From assembly GCA_902524895.1 (NCBI GenBank), contig CABZFH010000009.1, forward strand, positions 1 to 40,996: a stretch of 40,996 bases of DNA, read 5' to 3'. The notes beneath the pieces were generated by a model. It ran no database searches and was not told the DNA's origin. It worked only from the letters and a program-made list of their open reading frames with translations. Below are positions 26,633 through 36,196 of this stretch, one piece after another. Within the stretch, counting starts at the first letter, position 1; every line of letters starts with the position of its first letter. Source of the DNA: an uncultured Alphaproteobacteria bacterium. GTDB lineage: Bacteria; Pseudomonadota; Alphaproteobacteria; Methylaequorales; Methylaequoraceae. A program made the translations under genes and the position numbers.

Positions 26633-26660
26633 TTGATTTTAAAAAATATTCTGGTATAAG
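26633..26660 (+). promoter_or_regulatory. Candidate sigma-70 promoter for erpA-xth
   Basis: TTGATT (26633-26638) and TATAAG (26655-26660) are 16 bases apart and the latter is preceded by TGG, an extended -10. It lies 27 bases before the erpA ATG. The short A-tract between it and the ATG leaves no obvious Shine-Dalgarno. Confidence 0.5.
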
Positions 26661-26687
26661 AGATTAAACTAAAAAAAAAATTCAGCA

Positions 26688-27011
26688 ATGATTACTGTTA
26701 CAAATAGCGCTATTTCAAGAATTTTAGAAGTAAATAAAAAGAAAAATCATGAAAAATGTTTTTTTAGGGTTTCTATTGATGGAGGTGGGTGTCAGGGATT
26801 CTCTTACAAATTTTATTTCGAGGATAAGATCAGTGAAGATGATCAAGTATTTGACTTTAATGAAGTAAAAATTTTAGTCGACAAAACCTCCCTCGAGATA
26901 ATTAGTGGATCAAAAATAGACTTTGTTTCTGATATGATGGGATCCTATTTTAAAATTGAAAATCCAAAAGCTTCATCAACTTGTGGTTGTGGCACATCTT
27001 TCTCAATCTGA
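26688..27011 (+). CDS. erpA: Iron-sulfur cluster insertion protein ErpA (A-type carrier)
   Basis: A-type scaffold/carrier that delivers Fe-S clusters to client enzymes. The 107-residue protein keeps all three ligand cysteines: GGGCQGFSYKF near residue 34 and the C-terminal CGCGTSFSI. The MMGSYFKIENPKASSTCGCG ending matches the ErpA/IscA family. Divergent placement from dgt, followed by xth six bases downstream, is the standard alphaproteobacterial order. IlvD, a Fe-S enzyme, lies downstream but is on the other strand. Confidence 0.95.
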   Translation: MITVTNSAISRILEVNKKKNHEKCFFRVSIDGGGCQGFSYKFYFEDKISEDDQVFDFNEVKILVDKTSLEIISGSKIDFVSDMMGSYFKIENPKASSTCGCGTSFSI

Positions 27012-27017
27012 GTCTTA

Positions 27018-27812
27018 ATGATTCTATCTTCATGGAATATAAATTCAGTGCGAATTAGAGAAGAATTAATATTAAGGTTTATTAATAAAGTTAAGCCAAA
27101 TATTTTATTTTTACAAGAGATCAAATGTGAAGAAGGTCAGTTTCCTTATCTTTTTTTTGAAAATCTAAATTATGATTGTTTTGTGATTGGTCAAAAAGCC
27201 AGAAACGGTGTTGCAATTGCTGTAAAAAAAGATCTCAAAATAAATATTTGTGAGAACATTAATAAAAAAATTAATGCTGATTTTCAAGCAAGATTCATTA
27301 TGATTAATTTAGTAGATCACGATATTGATTTATGTAATGTTTACGTTCCAAACGGGAATCCAGTAACAGATGATAAAAAGTTTGAATATAAAGTAGAATG
27401 GCTGAAAAACCTAAAGTGTCTTTTGGAATCTTATATTTTTGGAGAAAAAAAATTAATTTTGGGTGGAGATTTTAATGTTTTAGAAAACTTTAAAGATGTA
27501 AAAAATTTTAATGAGTGGAAAAACGATGCGCTTGGCCATAAAAAGATTGTGAGTATTTTTAGAGAAATAATTGGATTAGGAATGTTTAATGTAATAAGAA
27601 AATTTTTTTTACCAGGTGAAAAGTTTAGTTTTTGGGATTATCAAAAAGCTGCATGGGAAAGAAATGACGGACTTTTAATCGATCACTTTTTGGTGACGCC
27701 AAATTTAATTGACAAAATAAATAAATTTGAAATTTGTTCAAATTTTAGAGGTCTTCCAAAGCCCTCAGATCATGTTCCTATTTGGATGAAAATTGATCAA
27801 ATATCAGAATAA
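27018..27812 (+). CDS. xth: Exodeoxyribonuclease III / AP endonuclease
   Basis: Cleaves DNA at abasic sites and trims 3' ends. The 264-residue protein is an EEP-fold nuclease with [11 protein letters not shown] at the N-terminus, the metal-binding Glu in [13 protein letters not shown] near residue 34, the GVAIAVKK strand, [10 protein letters not shown], the catalytic GGDFNV near 151, [21 protein letters not shown] near 208-228, and the terminal SDHVPI motif. Length is normal. Its last 16 bases overlap the end of ilvD on the opposite strand. Confidence 0.95.
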   Translation: MILSSWNINSVRIREELILRFINKVKPNILFLQEIKCEEGQFPYLFFENLNYDCFVIGQKARNGVAIAVKKDLKINICENINKKINADFQARFIMINLVDHDIDLCNVYVPNGNPVTDDKKFEYKVEWLKNLKCLLESYIFGEKKLILGGDFNVLENFKDVKNFNEWKNDALGHKKIVSIFREIIGLGMFNVIRKFFLPGEKFSFWDYQKAAWERNDGLLIDHFLVTPNLIDKINKFEICSNFRGLPKPSDHVPIWMKIDQISE

Positions 27813-29509
27813 TTTTTTTTTTCATATTTTCCACCTGGATGAGTAACAGCTCCATCCTTTGCAGGTCCAACTAATTGAGAATATTTCCATAAAGCTCCCG
27901 AGGCGAATTCAGTTTCTTTTATCTTCCATTTTTTCTTTCTACTTGCCAGTTCTTCAATGCTTAAGTCACAACTAATAATACCTTTTTGCGCATCAATTAA
28001 AATTTTGTCACCATTTTTTATCAATCCAATCGGTCCACCAAGAGCTGCTTCTGGCCCAACATGTCCAACACAAAATCCTCTTGTTGCGCCAGAAAATCTT
28101 CCATCAGTAATTAAAGCAACTTTTTCACCCATACCTTGCCCATATATTGCTGCCGTTGTTGCTAACATTTCTCGCATTCCAGGTCCCCCTTTTGGTCCCT
28201 CGTATCTAATAATAATAACATCACCCTCATTATAATCCTTTTTTCTTACAGCTTCAAAAGCATCCTCCTCACAATTAAAACATCTAGCTATTCCTTCAAA
28301 GTATAAAGATTTCATTCCTGCTATTTTTACAATCGCGCCATCAGGAGCGAGATTTCCCTTCAATCCAACAACACCACCCGTTTCAGTTATTGGGTTTGTG
28401 GTTGAATAAATAATCTTCTGATTTGTTGTGCTAAATTTTATATTAGATAGATTTTCACCAATTGTTCTGCCTGTAACTGTCATACAATCTTCATGAAGAT
28501 AGCCTCCCTCTAGCAGAGCTTTCATTAATATTGGAACTCCCCCTATCTCATAAAGATCTTTTGCAAGATACCTACCTCCTGGTTTTAAATCTGCGATATA
28601 CGGAGTGTTTTTAAAAATTTCTGCGACATCAAATAAGCTGAAGTCTATACCAATTTCATTTGCCAGAGCTGGTATGTGAAGTGCTGCATTTGTTGAACCC
28701 CCGCTGCAAGCAACAATTCTTGCTGCATTTTCCAACGATTTTTTTGTTACGATATCTCTTGGTTTAAGTTGTTTATTTATTAACTCCATTACAACTTTTC
28801 CAGCTTCAAGAGCAAATTTGTCTCTAGATTCGAACGGTGCGGGTGTTGAGGTCGATCCTGGTAATGCTAATCCTATAGCCTCTGAAACACAAGCCATTGT
28901 ATTTGCTGTAAATTGACCTCCACATGAACCAGCTGAAGGACAAGCAACCTTCTCAATTTGTTTCAACTCAGTTTCAGAGATTTGATGAGCAGCATATTTG
29001 CCAACAGCTTCAAAAACATCTTGAACCGTAATTTCTTTTTTTTTATAAACTCCAGGCAATATTGAACCTCCATATAAAAATACTGAAGGTATATTGAGTC
29101 TTAACATTGACATCATTATCCCTGGTAATGATTTATCACATCCAGCTATGCCTACTAACCCATCATAACAGTGACCTCTAATAGTCACTTCAATTGAATC
29201 AGCAATAACATCCCTTGATACAAGGGAGGATTTCATACCTTCATGTCCCATAGCAATTCCATCGGTTACACTGATGGTTGTAAATTCCCTTGGAGTACCA
29301 TATTTTTTTATAACTCCTTCTTTAACGGATTGTGCTTGCCTCGAAAGTGAAATATTACATGGTGCAGCCTCATTCCAACAAGTTGCAACACCAACAAACG
29401 GTTGCTTTATATCCTTTTCAGTCATTCCCATAGCATAATAATATGATCTATGAGGAGCCGACTCGGGGCCCAAACTGACATGTCTACTTGGTAACTTATC
29501 TTTCTTCAT
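27797..29509 (-). CDS. ilvD: Dihydroxy-acid dehydratase
   Basis: Penultimate step of isoleucine and valine synthesis. The 570-residue protein carries the cluster and active-site motifs [11 protein letters not shown] near residue 45, [11 protein letters not shown] near 118 and [17 protein letters not shown] near 188. The C-terminal half shows [28 protein letters not shown], and [22 protein letters not shown] start at the ATG at 29509; an open frame from TTG codons six bases further up is possible but unneeded. It follows the hydrolase-like gene by eight bases and ends overlapping convergent xth. Base composition is slightly less AT-rich than neighbours, as expected for a conserved enzyme. Confidence 0.97.
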   Translation of the reverse strand: MKKDKLPSRHVSLGPESAPHRSYYYAMGMTEKDIKQPFVGVATCWNEAAPCNISLSRQAQSVKEGVIKKYGTPREFTTISVTDGIAMGHEGMKSSLVSRDVIADSIEVTIRGHCYDGLVGIAGCDKSLPGIMMSMLRLNIPSVFLYGGSILPGVYKKKEITVQDVFEAVGKYAAHQISETELKQIEKVACPSAGSCGGQFTANTMACVSEAIGLALPGSTSTPAPFESRDKFALEAGKVVMELINKQLKPRDIVTKKSLENAARIVACSGGSTNAALHIPALANEIGIDFSLFDVAEIFKNTPYIADLKPGGRYLAKDLYEIGGVPILMKALLEGGYLHEDCMTVTGRTIGENLSNIKFSTTNQKIIYSTTNPITETGGVVGLKGNLAPDGAIVKIAGMKSLYFEGIARCFNCEEDAFEAVRKKDYNEGDVIIIRYEGPKGGPGMREMLATTAAIYGQGMGEKVALITDGRFSGATRGFCVGHVGPEAALGGPIGLIKNGDKILIDAQKGIISCDLSIEELASRKKKWKIKETEFASGALWKYSQLVGPAKDGAVTHPGGKYEKKNYSDI

Positions 29510-29517
29510 CAACAAAT

Positions 29518-30282
29518 TTAAGTTAAAAGTTTTAAAAGTGATCTATTAAAAAAACTTTTGTTATAAATATGAGAAAAATGATTTGAATTACTAATCTTTA
29601 TCATTTTACACCCAAAAAGTTTTTTTAATAAAATGGGATTTTTACTTTTTTCTCCATATAAGTAAATTTTTTTTTTAAAAAAGAGTTTAAAATAAAATAA
29701 TAAATTGACTTTATTTGACCAAAAATAAGTAGATTTACAAAAATTATAAAAATTATTAGCATCAAAATCTAACAAATTTGCTGACCAATCTTTAATCTCT
29801 AATTTATCTGAAAACTGAGTTTTTTTAATTAAGTTGAAATATCCATTGTTCTTAAAAAAATTTTTATCATATGAAACTGTTTTTTGTGTAATAAAAGAAC
29901 AATCTGAAGGGATTAGATTACCTTCATTATTAATTAAATTAGATAATCTTCGTTTTTTTACAAAATATTTAAAAAGTAAAATTGGAATAATAGAGCTCAT
30001 TGAGTGAACATAAAAATGAAATTTTTTAATTTTTTTAAATTTTAAAAATAAATAAATTTGTCTTGAAATATAAAATAAATAGTCAATACCATATGTATGT
30101 GAAAGATTTTTAAAGAAAAAAAAATCAAGTATTAGAACTTGAAAATTCTTTTTTTTAATTTTAAAAAAATAATCATATTCTTCTGCTTTTGATGCAAGTC
30201 CTGGTAATACAAACAAAATATCATCATTTTTAAGTTTTTTATTGGTCAAAAAACAAAGATTTCTAAAATAAATTTTCTTCAT
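29518..30282 (-). CDS. Alpha/beta-hydrolase-fold protein of unknown substrate
   Basis: A fast-evolving 254-residue protein, very rich in Lys, Phe and Asn. The fold is suggested by [16 protein letters not shown] (strand and oxyanion loop, about 24-39), a nucleophile-elbow position HSMSS with Ser94 in place of the usual GxSxG, a [16 protein letters not shown] segment near 138-153 resembling a loop seen in some family members, YLYGEKSKN near 208, and a likely catalytic His in SNHFSH near 233-238. The gene overlaps valS by 20 bases and precedes ilvD. Substrate and activity are unknown; loss of the elbow glycines may mean altered or lost catalysis. Confidence 0.6.
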   Translation of the reverse strand: MKKIYFRNLCFLTNKKLKNDDILFVLPGLASKAEEYDYFFKIKKKNFQVLILDFFFFKNLSHTYGIDYLFYISRQIYLFLKFKKIKKFHFYVHSMSSIIPILLFKYFVKKRRLSNLINNEGNLIPSDCSFITQKTVSYDKNFFKNNGYFNLIKKTQFSDKLEIKDWSANLLDFDANNFYNFCKSTYFWSNKVNLLFYFKLFFKKKIYLYGEKSKNPILLKKLFGCKMIKISNSNHFSHIYNKSFFNRSLLKLLT

Positions 30283-32872
30283 CGTTTTTTAAAACTAAAA
30301 GTTTCAAATTTTCTTTTGCTTTTGCTAATTTTTCTAGATCTTTTTCAACAATTTTTCTAGGAGCATTTTTTCTAAACTTTTCATTTGATAATTTTTTTTC
30401 AAAAATCTTAATTTCCTCTTCGTAAAATTTTATTTGTTTTTGGATATCACTACTTGGATTATTCTTGTGATTGTAAATTCCATATTTCGTCTCAGACGAA
30501 ACGAATATTTTAAATTTATTAGATTCCAATATTTTTGCTTTTTTTATTTGTTTTAAACCAAACATTGAATTAAGTATTTTCTCATTTTCTACTAAAAAAT
30601 TAATATCTTTTTTTGTACTTATGTATAAATCTGTATTTAACTTTTCATTTTGAAAATTTTCTCTTAAGCTTTTTACTAACATTATAAACTCCTCAAAAGG
30701 TTTAGTATCCTTCAATCTTAAATTTTCAAAGACATTAATTTTTTCGTTGAAAAGCTCGTGATCGTTAATGAAATGCAGTCTTATTGAAATTTCCTCAGTA
30801 ACAAATGGCATAAATGGGTTTAATAAATTTAGAATATTTTTAAACACCCATGAAAATGTATTATTTATTTCAGTATAATATTGCTTTGATTTTAAATACG
30901 GTTTAATAAATTCGATATATAGATCGCAAAAATCATTCCATATAAAATGATATAACTTTTCAGTTGCTCTATTAAAATAGAAATTTTCAACATGGCTAAT
31001 AACTTTTTCCTGAGTATTCAAAAACTTTTTTACAATCCAGAAATTTATTAGAAGTTTATTATCTTCTGTATTAAAATTATTTTCATATTTAAATTTATTC
31101 ATCTCAAAAAATCTTGCCACATTCCAAATTTTTGTAATAAAATTTCTACTATTTTCTACCAATTTGTTTGATAATTTTATATCTCTTCCTTGTGTTGATA
31201 AATCTGCGAGAGTGAATCTTAAGGCATCAGCTCCATAAATCTCTATTAAAGTTAATGGATCAATAATATTACCCTTAGACTTTGACATTTTTTTACCTTC
31301 ATGATCTTTTACAAGTGGATGAATATAAATGTCTTTAAAAGGAACATCATCAATAAATTTTTGTCCCATCATAATCATTCTAGCAACCCAAAAAAAAATT
31401 ATATCAAAACCCGTAATTAATACACTTGTGGGGTAATATTTTTTTAGTTCATCTGTTTTGTCTGGCCAACCTAGTGTAGAAAAAGGCCACAATGCTGAAG
31501 AAAACCATGTATCAAGAACATCTTCGTCTTGAATAAGTTTTATTTTTTTTTCGTTAAATTTATCTTTAGCTTTTTTAATGGCTTCATTTTCATCAATTGC
31601 AACGTATATTTCTCCATTCTCGCCATACCAGGCAGGAATTCTGTGCCCCCACCAAATTTGTCTTGAAATACACCAAGGTTCAATATTTTTAATCCAATGA
31701 TTAAAAGTTTTTGTCCAACTTTCGGGATGAAACTTGATCTTTTTTTTTTTTATTAAGTCATGTATTGGTGCTGATAGTTTTTTAGCGTTACAAAACCATT
31801 GATCAGTTAATAATGGTTCAATTATTGTTCCAGTTCTTTCCCCCACTGGAATTGTCATTAAATGATCCTTAGTTTTAGATATTATGGACTTATCTTTTAA
31901 AAATTTTATTAATTTTTTTCTAGCATAGAATCTGTCTAAACCTCGAAAATCTTGAGGAGTATTAATATTAAGTTTTGCCGATTTGTCAAATATGTTGACT
32001 GTTTCTAAAGAATGTCTTTTTCCAACAATAAAGTCGTTAAAATCATGAGCTGGAGTGATTTTTACTGCTCCAGTTCCTTTTTTAGGATCTGCGTATTCAT
32101 CGCCAAATATTGGAATTTTTTTATTTATAACAGGAACTATAGCAAATTTGTTTATAAATTTAGCATATTTTTTATTGGCTGGATGTACTGCAATGCCAGT
32201 ATCTCCAAAAATTGTTTCAGGTCTGGTTGTCGCAACTTCAATAAAATCATTAGAGTTATGAATTTGATATTTAAGAAACCAAAGTTTTCCTTTAACCTCA
32301 TTTTGATTAACCTCTAGGTCAGACACCGCTGTTTGCAATGTGGGATCCCAGTTTACCAATCTTTTATCTTTATAAATAATTCCCTCGTTATATAGTTCTA
32401 CAAAGGTTTTTTTTACTGCCAAACTCAAACCTTGATCCATTGTAAACCTTTGTCTACTCCAGTCTACAGCTGCACCAAGTCTTTTAAGTTGTTGCACTAT
32501 AGTATTTCCTGATTTTTCTTTCCATTTCCAGACTTCTTTGAGAAATTCTTCTCTTCCCTTATGTTTCTTCTCTTCTGTGTTTAAATTTAAGTTTTTTTCT
32601 ACTACTATCTCAGTAGCAATGCCAGCATGATCAGTCCCAGCTTGCCAAAGTACTGATTTCCCTAATTTCTTTTGAAAACGTACCAAAATATCTTGCAAGG
32701 AAAAAGTTAAAGCATGTCCCATGTGTAAAGTTCCAGTGATATTTGGTGGGGGCATCATAATGGAGAAAGGATCTTTTTTTTTTTCATCCTTGAACTTAAA
32801 AATAGCTTTTTCTTCCCAGGATGCCAAGCATTCATCTTCTGATTTTTTTGTATTAAATCGCTTATCTAACAT
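30263..32872 (-). CDS. valS: Valyl-tRNA synthetase
   Basis: Class I synthetase with editing domain. The 869-residue protein opens with the PPPNITGTLHMGHALTFSLQD block (HIGH motif near residue 50). The editing domain (about 190-340) contains ATTRPETIFGDTGIAVHP. The WCISRQIWWGHRIPAWY and LDTWFSSALWPFS stretches follow, then KMSKSKGN near 530. The anticodon-binding domain and a C-terminal Lys/Glu-rich coiled coil end the protein. Length is typical of alphaproteobacteria. It lies three bases after tolC. Confidence 0.97.
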   Translation of the reverse strand: MLDKRFNTKKSEDECLASWEEKAIFKFKDEKKKDPFSIMMPPPNITGTLHMGHALTFSLQDILVRFQKKLGKSVLWQAGTDHAGIATEIVVEKNLNLNTEEKKHKGREEFLKEVWKWKEKSGNTIVQQLKRLGAAVDWSRQRFTMDQGLSLAVKKTFVELYNEGIIYKDKRLVNWDPTLQTAVSDLEVNQNEVKGKLWFLKYQIHNSNDFIEVATTRPETIFGDTGIAVHPANKKYAKFINKFAIVPVINKKIPIFGDEYADPKKGTGAVKITPAHDFNDFIVGKRHSLETVNIFDKSAKLNINTPQDFRGLDRFYARKKLIKFLKDKSIISKTKDHLMTIPVGERTGTIIEPLLTDQWFCNAKKLSAPIHDLIKKKKIKFHPESWTKTFNHWIKNIEPWCISRQIWWGHRIPAWYGENGEIYVAIDENEAIKKAKDKFNEKKIKLIQDEDVLDTWFSSALWPFSTLGWPDKTDELKKYYPTSVLITGFDIIFFWVARMIMMGQKFIDDVPFKDIYIHPLVKDHEGKKMSKSKGNIIDPLTLIEIYGADALRFTLADLSTQGRDIKLSNKLVENSRNFITKIWNVARFFEMNKFKYENNFNTEDNKLLINFWIVKKFLNTQEKVISHVENFYFNRATEKLYHFIWNDFCDLYIEFIKPYLKSKQYYTEINNTFSWVFKNILNLLNPFMPFVTEEISIRLHFINDHELFNEKINVFENLRLKDTKPFEEFIMLVKSLRENFQNEKLNTDLYISTKKDINFLVENEKILNSMFGLKQIKKAKILESNKFKIFVSSETKYGIYNHKNNPSSDIQKQIKFYEEEIKIFEKKLSNEKFRKNAPRKIVEKDLEKLAKAKENLKLLVLKNDEENLF

Positions 32873-32875
32873 TTG

Positions 32876-34246
32876 CTATTCTATAATATCAAGCCATTTA
32901 AACTTGACCTCATTAAAATTTTTTGTTTCATCAAAAAAATTTACCTTTAAATTTAAACTTTTCGAATTTAACTCACCAATATAAAATAAAATTTCAAAAT
33001 ATGAATTAAAGTTTTCTTCAAAGCTTTTTATAAGATTATATTCTGATTCTATTAACTCTTCCTCAGCATCTAATATATCTATAAAAGTTCTTTCACCTAG
33101 CATCATTTCTTGGTTCAAACCCTCTAAATATTTTCGATTTGCCTCAATTTGAGTTTTATATGCATCGATTTTTGATTTTGAAGAGTTAAAACCAGACCAC
33201 GAGTTGGCTAGATTATATTTGAATTCATTCATTTTAAGTTTGTGAAATTCTTTTTCTGAAGATAATTCTTTCTTTAATTCTCGAATTTTTGATGATGCAA
33301 GACCTGACTGATACAATGGAATAGAAACGGATGCAAATGCACTCATTACTTCTCTAGAACTATCTGACCTAAAATATCCTTTATTTTTTTTTAATTCTGC
33401 TTCAAGTTTCACAGAAGGTAGTTTTCTAGAATACAAACTTTTTATCTCTGAATTCAAACTTTTAATATTAAATAAAATACTCAAAAGTTCTGGATTTTGT
33501 TCAATCATTCTAGAAGTAAGTTGAGTTAAATCTTTTTTAAGGACTGGAAAATCAAAAAATAACTCTGGTTTTTGTGATTCTATTCCAACTAAAGATTTAA
33601 ATTTTACTTTTATAGCAAACAATTCACTTTCTGTTTTTATAAAATCAGATCTTGCCAGAGATAATCTAGCTTTAGCAATAGAGACGTCCGTCATTGTGAT
33701 TTCACCAATTTCAAATTGATTTTCAGCTAACTCAAATTTTTTTTTTAAAGACTCTTCTTTTTTTTGATTTAAAAGGAGTTCTTTTTTTTTTGCTGCCAAA
33801 CTTGCAAATATATTAATAGCTTCAAGCAAAACAATTTGTTCAGTATATTTAAGTTTTAATCTTTGAGCTTTAATTTTTTTTTTTGCTGACTTGATACTAT
33901 TTATTGTACTTCCTCCATTAAATATAGGTTGAGTAATTTTTATACCTGCATTTGTTTCTGTCCTGACACCATCTGCAATAAAATTTGAGCCAGAAATTGC
34001 AGTGTCTATTTTCCCTTTATTATAATAACCGTCAATTTTTGGTCTAAATTCTGAAAATGCCTGAGGTATCAACTCGTCTTCTTTCATAAGTAATTCTCTT
34101 TCAACTTTTAATTTAGGGCTATACAGATAAGTACTTTTCAAAACCTCAACAAGTTCAGGACTTAAAAAATCACATTTAGAAGATTTGAAAAGAAAAAAAA
34201 CTAAAAAAAAACAAACTAAGTTAAGTCTTAAAATCATAACTATCAT
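32876..34246 (-). CDS. tolC: TolC-family outer-membrane efflux protein
   Basis: Trimeric outer-membrane channel for type I secretion and drug efflux. The 456-residue protein has a signal peptide (hydrophobic about 4-20, then SSKCDF) and two repeated outer-membrane-efflux domains. These are shown by ITQPIFNGGSTINSIKSAKKK near residue 108, the ALxxA-like helices LLNQKKEESLKKKFELAENQ, VASVSIPLYQSG-like FASVSIPLYQSGLASSKIREL near 308, and the terminal GERTFIDILDAEEELIESEYN near 390. Three possible starts exist; ATG at 34246 overlaps the upstream methyltransferase-like gene by 26 bases, and ATG at 34237 is the alternative. Confidence 0.92.
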   Translation of the reverse strand: MIVMILRLNLVCFFLVFFLFKSSKCDFLSPELVEVLKSTYLYSPKLKVERELLMKEDELIPQAFSEFRPKIDGYYNKGKIDTAISGSNFIADGVRTETNAGIKITQPIFNGGSTINSIKSAKKKIKAQRLKLKYTEQIVLLEAINIFASLAAKKKELLLNQKKEESLKKKFELAENQFEIGEITMTDVSIAKARLSLARSDFIKTESELFAIKVKFKSLVGIESQKPELFFDFPVLKKDLTQLTSRMIEQNPELLSILFNIKSLNSEIKSLYSRKLPSVKLEAELKKNKGYFRSDSSREVMSAFASVSIPLYQSGLASSKIRELKKELSSEKEFHKLKMNEFKYNLANSWSGFNSSKSKIDAYKTQIEANRKYLEGLNQEMMLGERTFIDILDAEEELIESEYNLIKSFEENFNSYFEILFYIGELNSKSLNLKVNFFDETKNFNEVKFKWLDIIE

Positions 34247-34895
34247 CTTTCAAATTAAAATCTTTTAAAAGTTTAGCATTTGCGTCAAACAAGTGTCTGT
34301 AAGAGACTAGTCCCTCATACTTTAAGCCAACTTTGTATTTTCCTACTATGGATTTTTGTTCCTTGAATATTGCAAAAATTTCACCACCTTCTTTCAGTTG
34401 CTGAATAATATTATTCGGAATAAATTCAACGCTTCCTTCAACAAAAATTTTATCAAATGGCATATTTTTTTTTAAGCCCTCCGATAGTTTTCCATAATTT
34501 ATCGAACAGTTATGGCATGCCATATTACTTAGAATTGTATTTGCCTCCTTCACCATGGTCAAATCATTTTCAAGTCCGAAAACATAACCTGAAAATTGTG
34601 ATATAATTGCAACAGAATAACCAGAAAGACAACCGATAACTAGTATAGAATCATTTTGTTTTACTTTCGAGAATTCGATCATTTTAGCAAGCAAAAAAGA
34701 TTTTATCATTGATCTTTCTTTATTAAATGCTATCTCCGAATCACTGTACACTATTGACTTTTTAATTTTAGGTATAAATTTTTCCTTTTGTATTGATAAA
34801 AAAGCGTCTATAATCAAAGGGTTCACTACTTTATTTGTAATAATTTGATTATTAACCATGTTTTTCCTAGAAACATCAAAAAATTTATCGTACAT
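34221..34895 (-). CDS. Pcm-like methyltransferase paralogue with degenerate SAM motif
   Basis: This 224-residue protein belongs to the protein-L-isoaspartate methyltransferase family by its overall pattern: SRKNMVNNQIITNKVVNPLIIDAF at the start, QKEKFIPK, and a Rossmann core. Motif I reads ILVIGCLSGYSVAII where Pcm has VLEIGTGSGYQTAVL, and the GQTISQP substrate loop is replaced by NKERSMIKSFLLAKM. Repair activity is therefore doubtful. A Pcm-like gene just before tolC is a recurring alphaproteobacterial arrangement, so it is likely an old paralogue with another role, not recent decay. The true pcm is at 17886-18518. Confidence 0.8.
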   Translation of the reverse strand: MYDKFFDVSRKNMVNNQIITNKVVNPLIIDAFLSIQKEKFIPKIKKSIVYSDSEIAFNKERSMIKSFLLAKMIEFSKVKQNDSILVIGCLSGYSVAIISQFSGYVFGLENDLTMVKEANTILSNMACHNCSINYGKLSEGLKKNMPFDKIFVEGSVEFIPNNIIQQLKEGGEIFAIFKEQKSIVGKYKVGLKYEGLVSYRHLFDANAKLLKDFNLKDDSYDFKT

Positions 34896-34974
34896 TTTAA
34901 GCCTATTTAAAACTAACTACTATATTATTTATATTTTTTATTACAATATAAGCTTTTTCTGTTTCTTTTCCAAT

Positions 34975-35048
34975 GGTGCGGTGGCGGAGAGGCTACGCTG
35001 CGGCCTGCAAAGCCGTCTACACCGGTTCGAATCCGGTCCGCACCTCCA
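34975..35048 (+). tRNA. tRNA-Cys (anticodon GCA), CCA encoded
   Basis: Cloverleaf with acceptor stem GGTGCGG/CCGCACC, anticodon stem GCGGC/GCCGT with loop CTGCAAA (anticodon GCA), T arm CCGGTTCGAATCCGG, discriminator T and genomic CCA at 35046-35048. It starts 79 bases beyond the start of the divergent Pcm-like gene; TACAAT at 34942-34947 is a possible -10 element. Confidence 0.97.
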
Positions 35049-35067
35049 AAGTATAAGAATAAATGTT

Positions 35068-35095
35068 TTTACAAATACAAAAATTAATCTAATAT
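35068..35095 (+). promoter_or_regulatory. Candidate promoter for tRNA-Asn (and possibly the downstream epimerase)
   Basis: TTTACA (35068-35073) and TAATAT (35090-35095) are separated by 16 bases, placing a start about seven bases before the tRNA 5' end. The short gap between tRNA-Asn and the epimerase ATG (10 bases) would let one transcript cover both. Confidence 0.4.
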
Positions 35096-35108
35096 AACAT
35101 TTTAATTT

Positions 35109-35184
35109 TCCGGCGTAGCTCAGTTGGTAGAGCAAGCGACTGTTAATCGCTGGGTCACAGGTTCGAGTCCTGTCGCCGGAGCCA
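35109..35184 (+). tRNA. tRNA-Asn (anticodon GTT), CCA encoded
   Basis: Complete cloverleaf: acceptor TCCGGCG/CGCCGGA, D arm with AGTTGGTA, anticodon stem AGCGA/TCGCT with loop CTGTTAA (anticodon GTT), T arm ACAGGTTCGAGTCCTGT, discriminator G and genomic CCA at 35182-35184. The epimerase ATG is at 35195. Confidence 0.97.
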
Positions 35185-35194
35185 AAAAAAACGT

Positions 35195-36196
35195 ATGAGA
35201 ATATTTATTAGTGGCATTGCTGGATTTTTAGGAAGTCATCTTGCAGATAATTTTATAAAAGAAGGGCATAAAGTCGTAGGTTGCGATAGTCTCATAGGCG
35301 GAGAAATTGATAATGTTCCATCCGAAGCAGAATTTTATCAGTATGACTGTTGTTATAGAAACTCGATGTTAAAAATTACAAAGAACTGTGACTTAGTCTT
35401 CCACACTGCTGCCACAGCTTATGAGGGTTTATCTGTATTTTCTCCCCACCTAATTGCACAAAATATTGTTACTGGATCTGTTGCATTATTTAGTGCAGCT
35501 ATTGAAAATAATGTTAAAAGAATTGTATTTTGTTCTTCAATGGCAAGATATGGTACTAATAAAACACCATTCAAAGAAAATTTCAAACCAAATCCTCAAG
35601 ATCCATATGGTATAGCAAAAGTTGCAGCAGAAAATATTTTAAAAAACCTATGTGAAACTCACGGAGTAGAATATGTAATTGCAGTTCCTCATAATATTAT
35701 AGGTCCTAGACAAAAATACGATGATCCATACAGAAACGTAGTTTCAATTATGATTAACCTAATGTTACAAAATAGACAACCTATTATATATGGTGACGGG
35801 AATCAAAAAAGATGTTTTTCTTACATTGATGATGATTTATATTGCTTAAAAAAAATGGCATTTAGTGACAAAGTTGTAGGAGAAATTATAAATATTGGAC
35901 CTGATGAAGAATTTATTTCCATAAACACATTGGCGAACAAACTTTCTAATCATCTAAGGTTCAATCTTAATCCAACATATGTTAAGGGAAGACCTAAGGA
36001 AGTTCTAAATGCTACATGTTCTGCTGATAAGGCAAGAAAAATTCTTGGTTATAAAACTAGAACATCTCTTGACGATGGACTTAAAAAAATGATTTCTTTT
36101 ATAAAGAAGAAAGGAACTAAAAAATTTAGATATCACCTTGATCTTGAAATTATTAATGAACTTACTCCTAAAACCTGGAAAGATAGATTATTCTAG
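35195..36196 (+). CDS. NAD-dependent epimerase/dehydratase (extended SDR, nucleotide-sugar type)
   Basis: Probably alters a nucleotide-linked sugar for surface glycans. The 333-residue protein has the Rossmann signature GIAGFLGSHLADNF (GxxGxxG) near residue 7, an acidic residue CDSLIGGEIDN that would contact NAD, the serine of FCSSMARYG near 112, and the catalytic YxxxK in DPYGIAKVAAE near 136. The C-terminal sugar-binding part includes RCFSYIDDDL. It resembles UDP-glucose 4-epimerase-like proteins, but the substrate cannot be read from sequence. It ends immediately before the glycosyltransferase (stop TAG, then ATG). By eye it is less AT-rich than flanking genes. Confidence 0.88.
   Translation: MRIFISGIAGFLGSHLADNFIKEGHKVVGCDSLIGGEIDNVPSEAEFYQYDCCYRNSMLKITKNCDLVFHTAATAYEGLSVFSPHLIAQNIVTGSVALFSAAIENNVKRIVFCSSMARYGTNKTPFKENFKPNPQDPYGIAKVAAENILKNLCETHGVEYVIAVPHNIIGPRQKYDDPYRNVVSIMINLMLQNRQPIIYGDGNQKRCFSYIDDDLYCLKKMAFSDKVVGEIINIGPDEEFISINTLANKLSNHLRFNLNPTYVKGRPKEVLNATCSADKARKILGYKTRTSLDDGLKKMISFIKKKGTKKFRYHLDLEIINELTPKTWKDRLF

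Noticed and set aside
34858-35135. Open frames on both strands across the tRNA pair
   Set aside because: They read through tRNA-Cys and tRNA-Asn and have no protein character.
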